A DNA stretch of 15,640 nucleotides from CAZSAT01 sp964604675 (GCA_964604675.1 CAZSAT010000153.1:1-15640); one strand, 5' to 3'; shown: positions 6,287-13,490, counted from the first letter of the stretch. Numbers and translations: made by a program. The notes: generated by a model from the letters alone, not told the origin.

Positions 6287-6628
6287 CTACCGTGTGCCCT
6301 GGACGGCGAGAAGCGCCCATCCCGCGATCATCAAGACCCCCCCGACCGGAGTGATGGCGCCCAACCAGCCCGTGTCGGTGAGCACCAGGAGGTAGAGCGA
6401 GCCCGAGAAGATCAGGGTGCCGCCCAACAGCAGCCGGCTCACCCAGGCACTGGGGCTCAGGCTGGCCAGCGCCAGGAGGGCCACGCCGTGGAGGAGGTGG
6501 TAGAGCGCGCCGGTGTGCCACGTGTCCAGCCGATCGGCGCTCACGTGGCCCTCGAGGCCGTGCGCACCGAAGGCGCCCGCGGCGACGCCGGTTGCGAGGA
6601 GGAGGGCGGCGACGCGTGTGGCTTCCAT
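6287..6628 (-). CDS. DUF423 inner-membrane protein (YgdD-like)
   Basis: A 113-residue integral membrane protein of the DUF423 family (E. coli YgdD). The signature GAFGAHGL lies at residues 18-25 and is followed by TWHTGALYHLLHGVALL, the family's Trp/Tyr/His segment. Four hydrophobic helices are apparent (about 5-22, 41-57, 66-84 and 89-110). The function of the family is not established. The ATG at 6628 has AGGAG 5 nt upstream, inside the stop codon region of the preceding gene. Longer readings of this frame up to 6937 are Arg-rich and not credible. It ends 9 bp before lipoprotein A. Confidence 0.9.
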   Translation of the reverse strand: MEATRVAALLLATGVAAGAFGAHGLEGHVSADRLDTWHTGALYHLLHGVALLALASLSPSAWVSRLLLGGTLIFSGSLYLLVLTDTGWLGAITPVGGVLMIAGWALLAVQGTR

Positions 6629-6633
6629 GGGCG

Positions 6634-6638
6634 CTCCT
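6634..6638 (-). promoter_or_regulatory. Ribosome-binding site of the DUF423 gene
   Basis: AGGAG on the minus strand, 5 nt before the ATG at 6628 and overlapping the TAG of the upstream gene. It rejects the longer open frame and implies coupled translation. Confidence 0.6.
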
Positions 6639-6909
6639 ATCGCGGAGCAAGGGTCACCCGGAGGCCGGTGCGCACGCCGGCGCGTTGGTAGCCCCACACC
6701 TCCACCGGGCCTTCGCCGGCGGCTTGCACGTGGCGCTTCAGCTCCGGCCCGAACACCCACACCTGCTGATCGCCCCCACAGCCCGCCTCGGGCGTCAGCA
6801 GCACGCCTTCGCTCACAGCGGTCTCCGTGGTGGTGCAGACGTAGCCGGAGCCCACCAGCGTGTCGGAGGCGGCGGCGGCGGCGAGGGTAGCGATCGTGAG
6901 CAGGGACAT
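6637..6909 (-). CDS. Small secreted protein, unknown
   Basis: A 90-residue protein with an Ala-rich signal peptide (MSLLTIATLAAAAASDT, cleavage likely after the Ala run, type I). The mature part is about 74 residues with two Cys (25 and 44) that could form one disulfide, and short strands such as QQVWVFGPELKRHVQ and VEVWGYQRAGVRTGLRVTLAPR. No family recognised. It is co-directional with its neighbours, starting 58 bp after the beta-helix lipoprotein and ending 8 bp before the DUF423 gene. No clear ribosome-binding site is seen. Likely periplasmic. Confidence 0.65.
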   Translation of the reverse strand: MSLLTIATLAAAAASDTLVGSGYVCTTTETAVSEGVLLTPEAGCGGDQQVWVFGPELKRHVQAAGEGPVEVWGYQRAGVRTGLRVTLAPR

Positions 6910-6967
6910 CGGTCATCCGGTCCCCGGGTTCAGCCATGCAGGTCTACGCCGCCCGACCCCTGACGGA

Positions 6968-8074
6968 TCAACGGCAGCCCGCTTCGTCGCACACGAAGTC
7001 GCCCGCGTCCTCGGGCTCGAAGCTCCCGGTCACGTCGGACTGCACCGGATCGGGGGTGTTGCCGTCGAAGGTGCAGCCAGCGCATGTGAGGGTGCCGTAG
7101 CTCCCGTAGTGGTACACGCCGCCCCCATAGGTGGCGATGTTGTCGACGAAGGCGACCTCGGTGAGGACGGTGTCCCCGAAGAGGCTCAGGCCCCCGCCCT
7201 GGCCGTTGGCGTCGTTCGCTTCGAACACCGTGCGGCTGATCGCGAGGGTGCCGAAGTAATGCAGCAGGCCACCGCCCTGGGAGTCGGTGGTGACGTTGCC
7301 GGAGAAGACCCCGCCATCGATCACCACGTCGCTCTCGTGAAGCAGCAGACCGCCGGCATCGCGCGCGGAGTTGTTTTCGACGTAGAGGTCTCGGAGGTCG
7401 CCGCTGGCGTTGTCGAAGCGGGCCGCTCCGGCGTCGTCTTCGGACACGTTGTCGCGCAGCGTCACCGACTCGGCGTCGACGTGGCAGCCCGCTCCGGCGT
7501 AGAACGCGGCGCCGTCGTAGGCCCGGTTGTCCGACATCACCACGTCGCGCAAGGAGATGTCGGCGTCGGCGTCGCAGCGCAGTCCGCCGCCACTGCGGTC
7601 GTTGTTCCGGCTGCCGAGCGCGGCGCCGCGGTGGAGGGTGACGTTCTCCACGGACAGGGCGTAGGGGCCGGACACCGTGATGACGCTGGCCTGCTCGCCG
7701 CCGCTCAGCACGGTGTGCTCCGGGGTGAGCCCCAGGCCCACCACCGCCACCGACGCCTCCACGGTGAGCTTCACGAACCACGTGCCGCCGCAGAAGGCGA
7801 GCGTGCCGTCTTCGTCGATCACCACGTAGTCGCCGTCGGTGAACGCCTGGCTGAGGTCTTCGGGGTCCCCGCCGGTGGGCGTGAAGGTCGCACCCTCGCA
7901 GGGCGTCCAGTCGGAGCCGGAGTCGCCGGAGTCGCCGGTGTCGAAGGTGTCGAAGGGTGGGTCCGAGTCTTCCGTGGCGACGGTGTCCTGCGCGTCGGTG
8001 TCGACGCGCCGGGGGTGGGTGTCGGCGACGCTCGGCTCCTTTACCGGGGCACTGCAAGCCAGCCACCAGATCAC
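6968..8074 (-). CDS. Short-leader lipoprotein with parallel beta-helix repeats
   Basis: A 368-residue predicted surface or periplasmic lipoprotein. The GTG start at 8074 gives the leader MIWWLAC, identical in sequence to that of the gene at 2960 and just 13 bp after the VOC gene stop. An Asp/Thr/Ser-rich linker of about 45 residues follows (DTFDTGDSGDSGSD). From about 125 onward come repeats of roughly 24-28 residues of the form GGGL...L.I..t.F..N.a..., e.g. around 240-260, 268-287, 293-312 and 317-340, the pattern of right-handed parallel beta-helix / polymorphic outer-membrane-type repeats. Such solenoids occur in adhesins and polysaccharide-active proteins; no catalytic site is evident here. 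Several Cys (59, 95, 167, 197, 331, 334, 362, 367) suggest disulfides. A longer start at 8197 would overlap the VOC gene heavily and is rejected. Confidence 0.8.
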   Translation of the reverse strand: MIWWLACSAPVKEPSVADTHPRRVDTDAQDTVATEDSDPPFDTFDTGDSGDSGSDWTPCEGATFTPTGGDPEDLSQAFTDGDYVVIDEDGTLAFCGGTWFVKLTVEASVAVVGLGLTPEHTVLSGGEQASVITVSGPYALSVENVTLHRGAALGSRNNDRSGGGLRCDADADISLRDVVMSDNRAYDGAAFYAGAGCHVDAESVTLRDNVSEDDAGAARFDNASGDLRDLYVENNSARDAGGLLLHESDVVIDGGVFSGNVTTDSQGGGLLHYFGTLAISRTVFEANDANGQGGGLSLFGDTVLTEVAFVDNIATYGGGVYHYGSYGTLTCAGCTFDGNTPDPVQSDVTGSFEPEDAGDFVCDEAGCR

Positions 8075-8087
8075 GGGGTGTCCCCCG

Positions 8088-8462
8088 TCACATCTGCCGC
8101 ACCGAGAGCGTGTTGCCATCGGGGTCGCGGAACCACGCGATGCGGGGACCGCCGGGGAACGGCTGCCAGATGCCGCGTGGATCCTGCTCCAGGCCATCGA
8201 AGCGCGCGAGGGTCACGCCCGCGGCGTCCATCGCGTCCAGCGTGGTCTCCAGATCCTCGACCGTCCATCCGGCCACCGTACCCCCGATCGGCTGGTGTTC
8301 GGGGTGGTGGCCCAGCCGCACCAGCGTGCCGGCGGCGTCGAGCTCGAGGCCCATCGGGTCTTCGTACAGCACCCGAAGCCCCAGGGTGCTCTCGTAGAAG
8401 GCGCGGGCGGTGGCCAGGTCGCGCACGTGCAGCACGACCATCATCGGAGCGGTGGTGAACAT
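8088..8462 (-). CDS. VOC (glyoxalase/bleomycin-resistance-like) family protein
   Basis: A 124-residue cytoplasmic protein with the VOC fold. A first beta-alpha-beta module contains VVLHVRDLATARAFYESTLGLRVLYED. A second has AGWTVEDLETTLDAMDAAGVTLA and ends in IAWFRDPDGNTLSVRQM, the classic 'DPDGN' end of the superfamily. Members bind a metal and act on small molecules (glyoxalases, dioxygenases, resistance proteins), and the substrate cannot be told from sequence. It starts 9 bp after the hydrolase gene and lies 13 bp before the beta-helix lipoprotein. ATG at 8462 is used; Met7 or Met8 are alternatives. Confidence 0.93.
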   Translation of the reverse strand: MFTTAPMMVVLHVRDLATARAFYESTLGLRVLYEDPMGLELDAAGTLVRLGHHPEHQPIGGTVAGWTVEDLETTLDAMDAAGVTLARFDGLEQDPRGIWQPFPGGPRIAWFRDPDGNTLSVRQM

Positions 8463-8471
8463 GGAGAAGGC

Positions 8472-9041
8472 CTACCCGATTCCGGTGAGGATCGCTGCCG
8501 CGAGCAGGCCGCTGTCGAGCACGCTGGTCAAGCGGTGCCCGTCGGGGACCTCGTGCAGCCAGGTGGTGCAGCCGGGCGAGCCGGCCAGCAGTCGGGAGTC
8601 GGCGAGGGGCACCACCTCGTCGTACCGACCGTGGACGAGCACCGCGCGTGACCCGCGCGGGAGGCTGCGATGAGGCGTGAGCTTCACCCCCGCGCCGGCG
8701 AGGTAGACGCACGGGCCGGCCCAGGCCCCGCTCCACGCGAGCTGGAGCAACACCGCGCCTCCGAACGAGCTGCCGATCGCCACGCGGGCACCGGCCAGAA
8801 CGTCCCGGGCACGCGCGAGCGGCGTGGCGAACGCGGCCAGGCGCGCCGCCTCGTCCCAGCGCTCCTCGCGCTTCCAGGTGGCGATGGCGACCGAGGTGTC
8901 GAGCTCCGGTGTGATCGCGCCAAGGTGGTGCTTCAGCCAGCGCGCCTTCGTGCCGCCCGGGCCGGACTCCAGCCCATGGAGGAAGACCACCTCGCCGTCG
9001 TCGAGCTCGCTGCGGAGGCTCGGGATGAGCTCAGCGTTCAC
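8472..9041 (-). CDS. Alpha/beta hydrolase, YqiA/UPF0227-like
   Basis: A 189-residue alpha/beta hydrolase. It opens with the family strand VVFLHGLESGPGGTKARWL, which resembles YqiA/YcfP-type small esterases. The nucleophile elbow is GSSFGG (Ser near residue 94), the acid is probably Asp in HGRYDEVVPL and the base His in VPDGHRL, so a full catalytic triad is present. The compact size fits YqiA-type proteins, which in E. coli have esterase activity with poorly known physiological substrates. The GTG start at 9041 overlaps the DUF4345 gene by 11 nt, and the VOC gene follows after 9 bp, so the three are likely co-transcribed. Confidence 0.88.
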   Translation of the reverse strand: MNAELIPSLRSELDDGEVVFLHGLESGPGGTKARWLKHHLGAITPELDTSVAIATWKREERWDEAARLAAFATPLARARDVLAGARVAIGSSFGGAVLLQLAWSGAWAGPCVYLAGAGVKLTPHRSLPRGSRAVLVHGRYDEVVPLADSRLLAGSPGCTTWLHEVPDGHRLTSVLDSGLLAAAILTGIG

Positions 9042-9420
9042 GGCCGGCCCACAAGAGCGCCGAGCTGGTGGTCAGGCCGAACGCTTCGGCGCCGAGGAGT
9101 CCGAGCGCGAAGCTGTTGGGGGTGCCGTCGAGGATCAGGCTCAGCACCCGCCCGGAGACCAGGCCCACGAAGCAGATCCAGCTCAGCCACAGCACGGGGC
9201 GCCGGTGAGCAGCGGAGAAGGCACCGACGAAGCTGGTGATCGAGAGCGCTGCCATCAGGCCGCCGTAGTTGGCGCGCAGCTCGTTGTGGGCCGACGGACC
9301 GTGGACCTCGAGGCCGACCTCGGCCAGGAGGCCGGCAGGGTCGAGGAAGCCCGGCACGGCCACGCTGGCGTACACGAGGCCCACCAACAGGAGTCCGGCG
9401 CGGGTCAGTGGGTCGGTCAT
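9031..9420 (-). CDS. DUF4345 membrane protein
   Basis: A 129-residue protein with four predicted membrane helices: about 9-27, 52-71, 78-96 and 103-124. The segment AHNELRANYGGLMAALS fits the DUF4345 family, whose function is unknown. The ATG at 9420 is chosen because the protein then begins directly before the first helix; the longer frame to 9525 would overlap the divergent porin gene. It is the first gene of the thirteen-gene minus-strand run, separated from the plus-strand porin by only 37 bp. Confidence 0.85.
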   Translation of the reverse strand: MTDPLTRAGLLLVGLVYASVAVPGFLDPAGLLAEVGLEVHGPSAHNELRANYGGLMAALSITSFVGAFSAAHRRPVLWLSWICFVGLVSGRVLSLILDGTPNSFALGLLGAEAFGLTTSSALLWAGRER

Positions 9421-9457
9421 CGCTCTGAAAGGGACCTTAGCGTGACGAGCCCGTAGA

Positions 9458-10813
9458 GTGCCGCTCGTGGTCGGAAGCCTCCTCCTCCCCGCGGCGATCG
9501 CTGCCGGCGCTGCTGGAAACGGCACGCCGGTTCTCGGCGGTGGTGTCGCGGGGCCTCTTCAGGACGGGGCGGCCGGCCTCTTCAGCAACCCCGCCGCCGC
9601 GCATCCCGCGGAGGGCGAGCTCTTGTTCGACCTGCAGTACGCGCACAGCTCGGTCGAGATGCAGCTCAGCGGGCAGGAGGCGGAGGCCGACGCCGGCGGC
9701 AGCGTCATCCCCGCGCTCTCGGTGGCGTCTCCGCCGCTGGGGCCGGTCGGGCTGGGCCTCGCGCTGCACGTGCCGTACGGCCGCGGAGGCGAGAACCCCG
9801 AGGACTCCACGCTGCGCTTCCACAACCAGTCGGGGGAGATCCGGGCGATGGAGGCTGCGCTCAACGTGGCGGTGCAGCCCGCCGACTGGCTGACGGTGGG
9901 TGTGGCGGGGCGCGCGGCTCAGCTGACGCTGGCCACGGTCAACGCCACCGACACGGGCGCGATGCTCGCCGGTCTGTTGGATCAGGGTGGGGAGGAGCTG
10001 CTCAACGATCCCTTCCTGGAGGGGACCCAGTCGGTGTCCGGCAAGGGGCTCGCCGGCGGCTGGGCGGCGGGCGTTCGCGTCACGCCCCCGGGGGGCTGGG
10101 TCTTCGCGGCTGACTTCCGCAGCAAGCTCCGAGGGGTGGTCGAGGGCGACCTCTCGTACGTGCTGTCGAACCAGCTCGCTGTGGAGATCACCGGCAACCA
10201 GGAGACCTACCTCGAGTTCCCGGCGGAGCTCAGCGTGGGCGCGGCCCTCCCCGTCGGCCGCGTCACCATCACGCCGGAGCTGACCTGGATCGGGTGGTCG
10301 AGCTGGAACCGGATCGAGACCCGGCTGCACGATCTCTCCTTCGGATCCCGCGATCCCTACCTCGACGCCTACATCGAGGCCCTCGGGGGCTCGCTGGACA
10401 CGCTGATCGCGGACATGGACTCCAACGTCACCACGAACGGCACCTCGGACATCTTCTCGGGCGGCGTGGGCGTGAAGGCCCAGGTGGCCGACGCGTGGGA
10501 CCTGCTGGGAGGGGTGTACCTCACGCCCGCCGCGACCCAGGACGACCACGTGCACCCCGGCAACGTGGACTTTGCGGTCGCCGACGTCCGCGCGGGAGCG
10601 GTCTACTGGACCCAGCGTCGCACCCGCTTCGCGGTCACCGCCGACCGGATGTTCGCGCCCGAACGCTCGGTGTCGCAGTCGGTGTACGACCCGCTCGCCG
10701 ACCCGGAGACGGGGCTCGCCGTGCCCTCCGGTGACGGCCGCTACAGCCTGGCCCTCTGGCGCGCGGGGCTGACCGTCATCCAGCCCTTCGGGCCGCATCC
10801 GTCGGGCGGGTGA
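9458..10813 (+). CDS. FadL/OmpP1-family outer-membrane porin
   Basis: A 451-residue outer-membrane beta-barrel of the FadL/OmpP1/TodX type, which in known members lets long-chain fatty acids or other hydrophobic compounds cross the outer membrane. The signal peptide is MPLVVGSLLLPAAIAAGAAG. Next comes the family's N-terminal hatch, GGGVAGPLQDGAAGLFSNPAAAH, with the diagnostic NPA at 44-46. Alternating amphipathic strands fill the rest. ELTWIGWSSWNRI is the usual 'D-x-x-W-x-x-W-S' strand, and the late repeats (VGVKAQVADAWDLLGGVYLTP, RAGAVYWTQRRTRFAVTADR) fit the barrel C-terminus. The GTG at 9458 is the furthest start; the GTG at 9467 is possible. No clear ribosome-binding site. The BPI-like gene follows on the same strand after 100 bp. 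Confidence 0.9.
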   Translation: MPLVVGSLLLPAAIAAGAAGNGTPVLGGGVAGPLQDGAAGLFSNPAAAHPAEGELLFDLQYAHSSVEMQLSGQEAEADAGGSVIPALSVASPPLGPVGLGLALHVPYGRGGENPEDSTLRFHNQSGEIRAMEAALNVAVQPADWLTVGVAGRAAQLTLATVNATDTGAMLAGLLDQGGEELLNDPFLEGTQSVSGKGLAGGWAAGVRVTPPGGWVFAADFRSKLRGVVEGDLSYVLSNQLAVEITGNQETYLEFPAELSVGAALPVGRVTITPELTWIGWSSWNRIETRLHDLSFGSRDPYLDAYIEALGGSLDTLIADMDSNVTTNGTSDIFSGGVGVKAQVADAWDLLGGVYLTPAATQDDHVHPGNVDFAVADVRAGAVYWTQRRTRFAVTADRMFAPERSVSQSVYDPLADPETGLAVPSGDGRYSLALWRAGLTVIQPFGPHPSGG

Positions 10814-10840
10814 TGACAGCTCGGTTCCAATCGGTATACA
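10813..10840 (+). promoter_or_regulatory. Candidate sigma-70 promoter for the BPI-like gene
   Basis: ATGACA (10813-10818, five of six to TTGACA) and TATACA (10835-10840) are separated by 16 bp in the only intergenic gap of this block. The -35 overlaps the stop of the porin gene. Transcription would start near 10847, about 67 nt before the ATG at 10914. This is a plausible match by eye and not proof. Confidence 0.4.
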
Positions 10841-10913
10841 GGCTGTTGACCTCGGGCCCGGATCGTGTGAGAACACCCTCGGCCTCGTGCCGCGGCACCG
10901 ACAACCGCCGCCC

Positions 10914-12704
10914 ATGATCTACGCACTGCTCGTCGCGGTCTCCGCCGCCCATGCCTCGGAAGAGCCGGTGGTGTCGTTCACCGTCAGCCAGGAAGCCCTC
11001 GACACGGCCACCTCGCTGGTGAGCGACCTTGCCTTCGACATCGAGAAGGACCTGGACTTCGGCGAGGTCGGCTGCTGGAACAGCGTGGGCATCGGAGGCC
11101 TGAACCTGTCGATCCCGCTCGACGGGGTGAGCGTGACGCTCCATCCGGAGTACCTCACCGTGGCCGTCGATCTCGGCGACATCCGGGGGGAGCGCTGGGA
11201 CATCTACGCGCGCGACGGCAACGACGACGACAGCTGCGACACGATCGAGGCGGACCTCGAGTGGATCTCCTTCGTGGGCGGTGGAATCGAGGCCGACCTG
11301 AAGCTGCGCGCCAAGGATGGTGAGCTGGACGTGGAGCTCGTGAACACCCCGCGGCTGTCGGGCACCCTCGACATGGATCTCGAGTGGCAGCCGGACTGGG
11401 CGGAGTCGCTCGGCTTCGACTGGGACCTGTGGCCGGACGACTGGTTCATGGACCTGATCAACGACTACCTGCTCGACCTCGTGGTGGAGATGGCCGCGGA
11501 GGCGGTCCCGGAGCTGCTCGCCGGGAACCTGCCGGAGCTCGCCTTCGAGACCGAGGTCGGCGCCTTCGCCATCGGGGCGGGCCTGGCGGACCTCTCCCAC
11601 GACGCACAGGCCATCCGAGCCACCGGCGACGTGGACGTGAGCTGGACGGGCGAGGCCCAGTGCGACACACTCTCGTCCCCCGAGCCCGGAGGACGGGATC
11701 CGGGGGTCCTGATCGGGGCCTACGACGTGGGCTTCGGCACCACCGAGGCCTTCCTGAACCGGCTGGCCTGGCGCGCATGGAGCCAGGGGCTGCTGTGCCT
11801 GGATGCCCATGGCGTGGACGAGATCGTGCGCGAGCTCCTCCCCGACGCGTCGGGGACGCTGTCGGACTTCGACGTGGCCGTCCAGCTCCGGGAGCCGCCC
11901 GTGATCGGCTTCGAGGCGGGTGCGGTGCAGGCCTCGGTCCACGGTCTTCGCCTCGACCTCATGGGCCTCCACCAGCAGGAGGAGGTGCACCTCCTGGACG
12001 TCGAGGTGGATCTCGACGTCGACCTCGGCGCGCGGATCGACGACGACCTCAGCGCGATCGTGCTGGACCTCGATGCGATCGACCTCGGCCTCGACATCAA
12101 GGAGTCCAGCCACCTGTTGAGCCAGGCGGAAGGCGCCGAGGAGGAGTTCGAGGCCTTCCTCGAGCGCTTCACGCCCACGATCGCCATGGCCAAGGTCCAG
12201 GATCTGGCCGTCGCGCCCACGGTCTTCGAGGTCGCCGAGCTGGTGGTGGTGCGCCTCGCTGCGCTGCAGTTCGAGAGCGGTGCCTTCTCGGCGGCGGTGG
12301 ACCTCTACGACCTCGACGATCCGGAGGTCGACGACACCGCGCCCGAGACGTGGGCCGAGATCGTCGACGCCAGCGACTCCAGCATCGTGGTGGCGCTCGG
12401 CGGCGACGACGATCGCGACGGCCCCATCGCCTGGAAGGTCCGGCTCGACGAGGACGCGTGGTCGGCCTGGACCCTGGCCACCGAGGTGGAGATCCTGGTC
12501 GCGGAGGCGGGCGACCACATCGTGGAGGTCTGTGCTCGCGACGGCTGGTGGAACGAGGACGACACCCCGTGGGCGGAGTCCTTCGATCGCGACGAGCTGG
12601 CCCGCGCCGCCGCCGAGCCCTTCGGATGCGCTGTGGCGCCTCTGGGCTCGGCCTGGATCCTGGCACTGGTGGGGGTGGTCCGGAGGCGCCGCCGCCGCAG
12701 CTGA
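10914..12704 (+). CDS. BPI-like two-domain TULIP lipid-binding protein with MYXO-CTERM-like tail
   Basis: A 596-residue secreted protein. Signal peptide MIYALLVAVSAAHA. Residues about 20-250 and 265-467 each read as a TULIP (SMP/BPI-type) lipid-binding domain. The first has strands IEADLKLRAKDGELDVELV and a long helix INDYLLDLVVEMAAEAVPELL. The second begins DVGFGTTEAFLNRLAWRAWSQGLL, matching the BPI C-domain opening 'glSdyflNra...esGvL'. Then come PPVIGFEAGAVQASVHGLRLD, LDVDLGARIDDDLSAIVLDLD and the late strand LAVAPTVFEVAELVVVRLAALQF, in the order found in BPI/LBP/CETP. Residues about 470-560 look like an Ig-like domain (IAWKVRLDEDAWSAWT, GDHIVEVCARD). The end is Gly571-Cys572, a hydrophobic stretch and six Arg, as in MYXO-CTERM signals. 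The GTG at 10887 is an alternative start adding a basic, Pro-rich n-region. The fold call is by motif only. Confidence 0.7.
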   Translation: MIYALLVAVSAAHASEEPVVSFTVSQEALDTATSLVSDLAFDIEKDLDFGEVGCWNSVGIGGLNLSIPLDGVSVTLHPEYLTVAVDLGDIRGERWDIYARDGNDDDSCDTIEADLEWISFVGGGIEADLKLRAKDGELDVELVNTPRLSGTLDMDLEWQPDWAESLGFDWDLWPDDWFMDLINDYLLDLVVEMAAEAVPELLAGNLPELAFETEVGAFAIGAGLADLSHDAQAIRATGDVDVSWTGEAQCDTLSSPEPGGRDPGVLIGAYDVGFGTTEAFLNRLAWRAWSQGLLCLDAHGVDEIVRELLPDASGTLSDFDVAVQLREPPVIGFEAGAVQASVHGLRLDLMGLHQQEEVHLLDVEVDLDVDLGARIDDDLSAIVLDLDAIDLGLDIKESSHLLSQAEGAEEEFEAFLERFTPTIAMAKVQDLAVAPTVFEVAELVVVRLAALQFESGAFSAAVDLYDLDDPEVDDTAPETWAEIVDASDSSIVVALGGDDDRDGPIAWKVRLDEDAWSAWTLATEVEILVAEAGDHIVEVCARDGWWNEDDTPWAESFDRDELARAAAEPFGCAVAPLGSAWILALVGVVRRRRRRS

Positions 12705-12730
12705 AGCCGATCGCGGGTAGTCTGGCCTCG

Positions 12731-13270
12731 ATGTGGACCTTGATCCCCCTGATCGCCTGCTCCGGTGAGCCGATCCCCGCCGCGGAGCCCGAGCAGGCGC
12801 CAGCGGCGCCAGCGCTCGTGGAGGCCATGGAACCCGCCGCCGCGGATCCTTCGGTGGACTCCGGGCGCGAACCGATCGGCTTCGTCGACGGTGTCGACGA
12901 GGTGGAGCCCGCGGTCGAGGAGCCTCCGCCGCCCACGCCCGCCGAGTACCGCTCGGAGGCCAAGGAGATCCTGGCCGGACTGGCCACCGGGATCGACGCC
13001 GGGGATCGCATCCACCGCCTGCGCATCTCGGACGTCGCGGCGTGTCGCGGCCAGGCCGGCTCGGCGCAGGCAGCGATCGCCGACCTCCGCCCCCGCTCCG
13101 AGGCCTTGCCGGCCACGCTGCAGAAGTACGTGCTCGCGGTGGCCAACGACGTCGACATCTGCCTGAACTGCGACGACACGGCGATGATGATGTGCCAGGT
13201 GAGCCGGGAGACGCTCAGCACGGCACGCCGCGCGGTGGAAGCGTGGCAGGGCGAGGCGCCGAGCGAGTGA
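12731..13270 (+). CDS. Short-leader Cys-containing lipoprotein, unknown
   Basis: A 179-residue predicted lipoprotein starting MWTLIPLIAC (lipobox-like Cys10, no basic residue). It is followed by a Pro/Ala/Glu-rich linker of about 70 residues (PAAEPEQAPAAPALVEAMEP, EEPPPPTPAEYRS). The C-terminal part, about 76-179, is helical and contains Cys in DVAACRGQ and a cluster DICLNCDDTAMMMCQ, giving four Cys in all that could bind a metal or form disulfides. It begins 26 bp after the BPI-like gene and ends in a GTGA overlap with the DUF1450-like gene. The frame is open far upstream, but all of that is the shadow of the BPI-like gene. No family recognised. Confidence 0.75.
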   Translation: MWTLIPLIACSGEPIPAAEPEQAPAAPALVEAMEPAAADPSVDSGREPIGFVDGVDEVEPAVEEPPPPTPAEYRSEAKEILAGLATGIDAGDRIHRLRISDVAACRGQAGSAQAAIADLRPRSEALPATLQKYVLAVANDVDICLNCDDTAMMMCQVSRETLSTARRAVEAWQGEAPSE

Positions 13271-13482
13271 CCATCACCTTCTGCGAGGAGGGCCTGCGTC
13301 GGCACACGCCCGCCCTTCGCCGGGAGCTCGAGCGACGGGGGCACCAGGTCCGCACCTTGGAGTGTTTCGACCGGTGCGAGGTCTGTGAGGTCAAGGTCCT
13401 CGTCCGGCTCGAGGGCGCCCAGCTCGCCCTCGGGTCTGCCGCCGACGTGATCGCCGCGGTGACGGCGCTCCAGGACGCGTAG
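13267..13482 (+). CDS. Small DUF1450-like Cys protein
   Basis: A 71-residue protein whose GTG overlaps the preceding stop codon (GTGA). It shows ITFCEEGLRR, a helix, VRTLECFDRCEVCEVK with a C-x4-C-x2-C spacing, then VLVRLEGAQLALGSAADVIAAV. This is the layout of DUF1450 (YuzB-like) proteins and thioredoxin-like ferredoxin domains: a first Cys, a second group of Cys after a beta strand, and a 'v.G..v.a.t.e.L...i' end. Known DUF1450 members are mostly small Firmicutes proteins of unknown function, probably redox or metal related. It likely acts in the cytoplasm, as there is no signal peptide. Convergent with the amylase gene, 8 bp apart. Confidence 0.7.
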   Translation: MTITFCEEGLRRHTPALRRELERRGHQVRTLECFDRCEVCEVKVLVRLEGAQLALGSAADVIAAVTALQDA

Positions 13483-13490
13483 GCGCGGTC

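Noticed and set aside
9437..10915. A 492-codon open frame on the minus strand opposite the porin gene
   Set aside because: It is rich in Arg, His, Gly and Val with no domain pattern, starts and ends without ribosome-binding site or neighbour logic, and lies fully antisense to a porin with clear family motifs. High GC makes such long shadow frames common.
10776..12518. A 580-codon open frame on the minus strand opposite the BPI-like gene
   Set aside because: Its composition (Val/Asp/His/Leu-Glu runs) mirrors the codon positions of the plus-strand gene. The plus-strand protein has a signal peptide, ordered domains and a sorting tail; the antisense one has nothing recognisable.
11384..13270. 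A long version of the Cys lipoprotein extending upstream across the BPI-like gene
   Set aside because: The extension is Arg/Gly-rich shadow translation of the BPI-like gene. The ATG at 12731 gives a hydrophobic leader ending in Ala-Cys and a linker.
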